The notes under the pieces are model-generated. The model ran no database searches, had not been told where the DNA came from, and saw only the letters and a program-made list of their open reading frames with translations. Position numbers and translations under genes: made by a program. From Siphonodentalium dalli (lineage: Eukaryota > Mollusca > Scaphopoda > Gadilida > Siphonodentaliidae), in NCBI GenBank assembly GCA_032622095.1, contig CP136065.1, positions 69,035,675 through 69,099,674 on the forward strand: a DNA stretch of 64,000 bases, given 5' to 3'. Shown here piece after piece: positions 58,622-64,000 of the stretch. Position 1 is the stretch's first letter; every line of letters begins with the position of its first letter.

Positions 58622-60439
58622 GTTCATTTATTTATATTTATTTACATAGCTCGTCTGTGTCACTCTAATTCATGTTCCGTGATTGGTTAACTGCCACTTG
58701 GGTCACTATTTCATACCGCATTACCACAGACCGTAACACGAACATGGCGTCACAAATGTTTGACATAATCTGACCTAATCACAAAAAGCGTTCAGCAGAA
58801 TACGTGGGCGTGCTTTTAAAAGTTCAGCCGAATTGCCAGTTATTTATATCGATCACGTTGTCTTGCTGAATGCTTGGAAATATTATATTGGGCTGACTTA
58901 ATGTGTTGCGTGGGCTACTCTCAAATTCTTGGCAGATTTTGTGAAAATAAATAAGAACATTGGACTCGCCATATTAGTTCATTCCATTTTGGGCATGTTT
59001 CAATGACTGTATTTGTTTTCAAACCAATTGCGTTGCTGAAAACAAGAAAAAGCTCAATTTTAACCACTATAACTATGAGGGAAAAATACTGAAATTAACC
59101 TGTAACGGTGTAACCAGTCTGAGCTTTTTATGTACTATGGTCATTGAAATCAAGATTTTATTACTACTATGAATATGCTTTGTGTGACCCACATTATGTG
59201 AGTAAAGGGGGGATGCCCTATAGCAGAAGAGTCCACAATTAGAGGTACCATGTCTTACCCACCGGAAGCTGACATAAGCTAATGATAGGTAGAGCACTCT
59301 GCTGTATAGGCAGTTTCTGATATAGTCATAAAGAGTAGGAAAATAAAAGATAGCAGAAACCCAGAGAACACATACAAATTTCGTGTTATGATTTATATTT
59401 CATAATAATATTTAATTTAATCATTGTATGATCAAAGTTATGTGAAAAAGAAATAATAAAAAAAGCGAGGCCCCCTGGTCATTTCTGTAAATTTAGTAAC
59501 CGTGAGGTCTCCATGTCGTTACTGTACATTTATTAACCACGAGTTTCCCAGTCCGGATCCCCCGTCTTTGTAAGATAATTGCGCTTAACATGTATATGCA
59601 TATGTAAACCATAATATTTATATACTTATTAAAAGATACCAACACTGAAAAAAAATTATTATCGAATTATCCACACACTATCGTGACAGGTTATTTTGTT
59701 CACTTGATCAAGGGAGGTCCCGTTGTTTGATCATCGGCAACCATAATTCCGTATTAAAATTAAATAATAGATAAACAAATCCTCATGCAAAAAGCAGCCC
59801 AGTCCAAAGGACAAACATGTAGCAAGCATCCACACATCACACGACAACATGTCCATCCTACACTTGTCATGATAATTGATATATAGGGCTGTTGTTAGTA
59901 AGTAATTAAATTACAAACCTATACATATGACATGGTGAACGCTCTTTAATATTATGTAGAGTATATAACAGTTGTGTATTGATATGGTACATCGGTTGGA
60001 ATTGTGTTCAAAGTTCCCAGGCATACAAATTGTTATCGTGATAGCCGACAAAAACATGGGCCATCCCACATATATACAGGTATACAATCAACCATCCATA
60101 AGTTAAATGGTTTGTTGGTTAACGGGTCCTGTTTCTAAAGTGGTGTTGACATGTGGAGCTATGTAAACATGTCATATTTACTGTTATTGAGTGTTTATTT
60201 TTTGAGTGTTTATTTTTTATTTTTTGACTTATCGTACTAGCTTGATAACACAGAAGGAAGATTTTATTACTACTATCAATATGCCTAAACAAGTCCCAAA
60301 TTTGCAACCGTTTTTAGGAAAAACCCGTACTTTCAAAAGATAGACATTTTCTGTCAATGCGTGAGGATTACAAGCCTCATGATGGTTTTGTTTTTAGTAT
60401 TCCATGAACCAAACTAATCACAGAAGGAAAGTTGGATAA
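58622..60439. other. No feature recognised
   Basis: The string AGATTTTATTACTACTAT recurs at 59154 and 60259 inside otherwise different sequence. No second lectin exon was visible in any plus-strand frame. Confidence 0.4.
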
Positions 60440-60720
60440 ATGGCTGCCTTGCCCTAATAATAACATATTATATAATTGTCAAATCGTCATTCTGAAATAA
60501 ATGATACATATTGATGTACTCTCATCCTCACCCCTCGTACGTTTACCATTTGTTCCACAATAACAGGCTATATAATTGTTCAATGGTCATTTTGCATGAT
60601 TCCGAAAACATAACAAAGACTGGTCTCATTCATCTCTCATTTTGGTATATTTATCATGTGTTCCCTAATAACGTATTATAACATTGTCCAATTATCATTC
60701 TGAAATGCATACTAAAGAGA
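60440..60720. repeat. Degenerate ~105-bp tandem repeat, three units
   Basis: CCCTAATAATAACATATTAT with TTGTCAAATCGTCATTCTGAA (60451), a second copy near 60553 and a third near 60662 (CCCTAATAACGTATTATAAC, TTGTCCAATTATCATTCTGA). Considerably diverged. Confidence 0.6.
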
Positions 60721-60927
60721 TAAATCTCTCATCCTCTCCCATCGTATTGGATGTTGTATTAGCCTTATACCAATTGTGAGGGTCGCTATCACTTATCATA
60801 TTGATGTGTTTTTCTTCTTTTGTTAAGGTGCATTTACCGCAATTGTACGTATTAACACAGCGTGCTCGGATTCGGAAGTGCACATATTTACCGTGAAGTA
60901 GTTATTTACATGTTGGTTTTGGTCTCT

Positions 60928-61990
60928 TTATGCTTTCGGAGTTTTCATTTTTGGAGTGGAGCAGAAAGAGAGCATGGCCTTGAAGAGCTCATCGTCTCTG
61001 GTGGTGCGTTGCGCCACTTACACAGCACTCCAAAACTTTATTGCCCGATGGAAGTAGGAAAATGTGTAGACATCTACCCCCGCAAACGTTAGATGGTACT
61101 TTTTCTGGTGGCCTCTCGTGTTGGCTGTTGTCTTTGTGGTGTAATTGTCTGCTGGAATATCAACGGAGCCATACACTACTCAGTGGAGCATCGCTATGTC
61201 TGCTATGTATCTGCGACTTTCCAGTGATTCCCATCTCAGTTGTTTCTTCGTGGCGTGGATGTCACTCTTCCAGTTGTAGTCATTTGCCACCCACATAGCT
61301 GCCCTATTCTGCACTTTCTCCAGATCGTCGATGTTGGCTTTTGTTTGTGGGTTCCACACACTTGCTGCATAATCAGTCAATGGTCGTACCATGGCCTTGT
61401 ATCATTTGTTTTTTACTTCTGATTTGTAGTTGCCGATGTTACGACGTAGAAAAGCACAGGTGTTGTTTGTTGTCTTTACCGTTTGGCTGATGTGCGTATT
61501 CCATTTTAAGTTGTTGCTGATGGTCAATCCAAGATATTTTGCCGATTCGACTGTTTCAAGCTTGTGGTTGTGGGTGGTGTAAATTGATTGAAGTGGCTTT
61601 CTTTTTGTAGTAACCTGCAGAACTTGGCACTTTGTAGGGTGGAATTCCATTTGCCATTTATGTTCCCAGGTTTCTAGTTTTTCAAGATCTTCTTGTAGCT
61701 GTACCTGGTCTGCTGCGGATTCGATTTTTCTGTACAACAGACAGTCGTCCGCGAAGAGCTTTGCGTTTGATGTTACACTGTTTGGTAGATCGTTTATAAA
61801 GACCAAGAACAGTAGAGTACCCATGATAACTCCTTGTGGAACGCCGGGTATTACTGTGCAGATGGTGATGTGCATCCTTCGAGGACAACATGTGATCGGT
61901 TTCGCAGAAAATCTTCGATCCCGATGATGAGCCCTTCGTTGATACCATAGTGGATTGGTTAACACGTGGCACACACGGTCGTGTAAAACA
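60928..61990 (-). mobile_element. Non-LTR retrotransposon reverse transcriptase fragment (jockey/CR1-like)
   Basis: One minus-strand frame runs from 61974 to about 60928 with three in-frame stops (61402-61404, 61180-61182, 61018-61020). It shows PGVPQGVIMGTLLFLVFIND, the catalytic LFADDCLLY (61744-61755 for FADD), AKYLGLTISNNLKWNTHISQ, then the C-terminal RPLTDYAASVWNP and VQNRAAMWV. These are standard for LINE reverse transcriptases of the jockey/CR1 type. Upstream of 61974 the coding signal moves to another frame (LIIGIEDFLRNRSHVVLEG) and then stops, so the copy is 5'-truncated and frameshifted. It is inactive but fairly young, since a single frame is kept for about 1 kb. Confidence 0.93.
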
Positions 61991-62383
61991 ATATGTTGAT
62001 AAAGGGCGTAAACTCAAGCCACTCATCGCGTTTTGTATACACAATAACTTAAATGAGTATATGGTACTATTGTGCATATAATATACCACTTGTTTGATAC
62101 ATTTACAAAAGTTACTCGACAATGACAAATTGTATTTTCGCATTCCGGCTAATCTGCCATCCGTAACATTAATTCGTACTCAACATACTTTCAAATGATG
62201 GTAATCTCGTAACTTATTCTACGACTCATAGACTATAGAAACCAACAAAACATTTGAGTATATTATCCATTTAACGTGTCTGTCATTCAATTGTGAAAAC
62301 ACTTGTTAAATGTGATCTAATTGCAGATTACCCTTGAATTAGAAGATCACTTCATTGATGGGAACGATATATCCCAAGAAGGA
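61991..62383. other. Spacer between two LINE copies
   Basis: AT-rich, with no coding signal beyond the frameshifted edge of the LINE fragment. Confidence 0.4.
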
Positions 62384-62404
62384 TTGATTGATTGATTGTT
62401 TATT
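62384..62404. repeat. (TTGA)n LINE 3' tail
   Basis: GATTGATTGATTGATTGTTT on the plus strand, which is the repeat tail closing the LINE on the minus strand. Confidence 0.7.
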
Positions 62405-64000
62405 GGTGATATAATGAATACTTATGTATATTACAATTATAATACAAGAAGAGTATAACATTATATCACCAGGGGGTGACATAATCTCGAGGACTGTCTT
62501 CCTGTCATCCCCTGGCGCAGATTTGGTGATTAATAATGCCTGATTATATAATCAACGTATGCACACAAACATGTGAGTGATTTCAAGTGGTGTCTCTGGT
62601 CCACAACTAAGCTCTTTTCTTGAATGAGTAATTGGTTATTGCAGGAGAGATGATGCTCGGTGAGTCAATTATCACAATCACAAGCGATGGGCATATATAG
62701 ATTATTCTTGCGAGACATGGGTGGTTATACAGTCAGTACATCGGGGGTTGTCGCAATTTACTATCAGTTGATAATGACATATATACTTTTTGGTGTATTC
62801 GGCTTTGAATGTAGATTTGCTCCAGATATATTTCGCATCACAACTGACGTCTGAACAAATGTTGATGAAAGAAAAGACTGGTAGTTCAGAGCTAAATGTT
62901 GTTTTCGGAGTATGCGATATTAGTTGACCATATTGTCTGGTTTAATTTTTTGACGTTTCAAAATAATTAATAAATGAAGTTGGTAGCCTATCATAGTGCC
63001 AATCGTGCACGAAGAGTGATGTATGTAAACGATATAGGTCATCGAATTTCAAAATGTGTTCAGATATAAAGAGTGGGTCGGTGTGACTATTATATTTTTT
63101 TCTACATATGACTCTCATTGCTCGCTTCTGTAAGGTGGTTATTCTGCCTGTACTTTTTGAATGGCCCCAAATTTGGAGTGCATATAACAAGTGACTGTGA
63201 CTTAACGAGAAGTACAACGATTTTAGAGATTTAGTTGTTAATAGATGTTTTACCCTATTCAGACAGCATATGGCCTTGGAAATTGTTGAGCAAATTATTT
63301 CAACGTGTGCTTTAAATTTCAAGTTTTCGTCTATTTTGACACCCACAAATTTGACAGAATTCTCCACATTGCGGTTGCCAACTTGTATAAGTTATTTTCC
63401 ATTTAATGATATTTTCATTTGAGTTGATTTATGTTCGTTATTAGGGGGTGCATCATTATATATTGGCATTTCTCGATATTTATTTTCAGTTTATTACTGC
63501 AACACCACTGATATACTTTAAAAAGTTCGTCATTTGCTGTACTTTTAAGTCGTTTGATATTGCAATCAGACGTATAAAGAGTTGTATCATCTGCGAATGA
63601 CAGAGTTTTCATTGACGTCGATTTGTGTACGTCATTTGCGTACAATAAAAACATTATTGGTCCAAGAATAGAGCCTTGTGGTACACCACACGTTATCGTC
63701 CTGTGAGTAGATACATTATTAGCATATTCAACACATTGACTTCTCGTTTCCAGGTAGCTCCTAAACCAGTTGAGAGCAATACCTCGTATTCCGTAAAAGT
63801 GCATTTTAGATAGGAGTATTTCATGAGAGACGGTATCGAATGCCTTTGAGAGGTCTATAAATATGGCTCATGTTGAGTCTCTTGTTGACTTGTCGTTATT
63901 TTTAGTTACGTGTTTCAAAAGATGTAACATAGGATGCGTAGTTGAGTGAGATTTGCGGAAGCCATATTGATGTTCGTACAAAATGTTAAATCTTTTTGAC
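62384..64000 (-). mobile_element. Non-LTR retrotransposon 3' half (CR1/L2-type), extends past window end
   Basis: A minus-strand reverse transcriptase frame enters from the window edge: [74 protein letters not shown] and SFADDTTLY (FADD at 63586-63597). One TGA (63868-63870) replaces a sense codon. After 63415 the frame shifts and continues at 63367-62942 (FVGVKIDENLKFKAHVE, YALQIWG, LQKRAMRVI). About 550 nt of 3' UTR follow, then a tail of TTGATTGA repeats seen on the plus strand at 62384-62400. The short tandem-repeat tail without poly-A is typical of CR1/L2-group LINEs. The copy is inactive. Confidence 0.93.

Noticed and set aside
1-64000. CRISPR arrays, operons, bacterial promoters or plasmid origins
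   Set aside because: None seen. The spaced repeats are irregular MITE ends or minisatellites, and the sequence is plainly eukaryotic.

Overview
The window is animal nuclear DNA. It is AT-rich and gene-poor, with spliceosomal introns, C-type lectin-like exons split in the usual metazoan way, three decayed non-LTR retrotransposons, many short inverted-repeat (MITE-like) elements, a tRNA-derived SINE head and abundant microsatellites and minisatellites. These features fit a marine invertebrate, possibly a mollusc, annelid or lancelet, but no marker fixes the species. There is nothing prokaryotic in it: no operons, ribosome binding sites or CRISPR arrays. Coordinates are window coordinates.

The main result is a gene model on the minus strand running from 41861 down to 5596. 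Exon 1 (41861-41597) encodes a cytosolic tail and one membrane anchor and ends at a strong donor in phase 1. Next comes a giant Thr/Ala/Ser-rich exon (29408-23009), followed by three copies each of smaller mucin-like exons called here A (435 nt), B (378 nt) and C (270 nt). Two C-type lectin exons close the gene (8578-8404 and 5809-5596, ending in a stop). Every junction is phase-compatible: all mucin exons are symmetric phase 1-1, the first lectin exon enters in phase 1, and the two lectin exons join in phase 2. I infer a type II membrane mucin with a C-terminal lectin-like domain. The lectin exons are secure. The mucin exons are moderately supported. The joining of the parts is inference.

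Layout. 0-5.6 kb: dispersed repeats, a SINE head, foldback elements, and a 383-bp element with 9-bp target duplications nested in another repeat. 5.6-8.6 kb: lectin exons around an intron holding a MITE. 10.37-23.62 kb: a 4.4-kb unit present three times in tandem, each with exons C, B and A and a D remnant. 23.0-29.4 kb: the giant exon, internally built of 516-bp and 1029-bp tandem repeats. 29.4-41.6 kb: first intron with several repeats. 41.6-41.9 kb: exon 1. 43.9-48.2 kb: a plus-strand set of unidentified coding fragments, possibly a decayed host gene or mobile element. 50.8-52.8 kb: decayed LINE, plus strand. 54.55-57.03 kb: two inverted 0.5-kb TTAA-flanked elements around 1.47 kb. 57.4-58.0 kb: second copy of the element at 4.6-5.56 kb, without the nested insertion. 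58.43-58.62 kb: a plus-strand C-type lectin half-domain exon. 60.9-64.0 kb: two minus-strand LINE copies with inactivating stops.

Limits: splice sites and phases were read by eye. The repeats are built of trinucleotides and stay open on both strands, so the strand call rests on splice signals, phase agreement and conservation of the Thr frame between diverged exons. RNA-seq would settle it.
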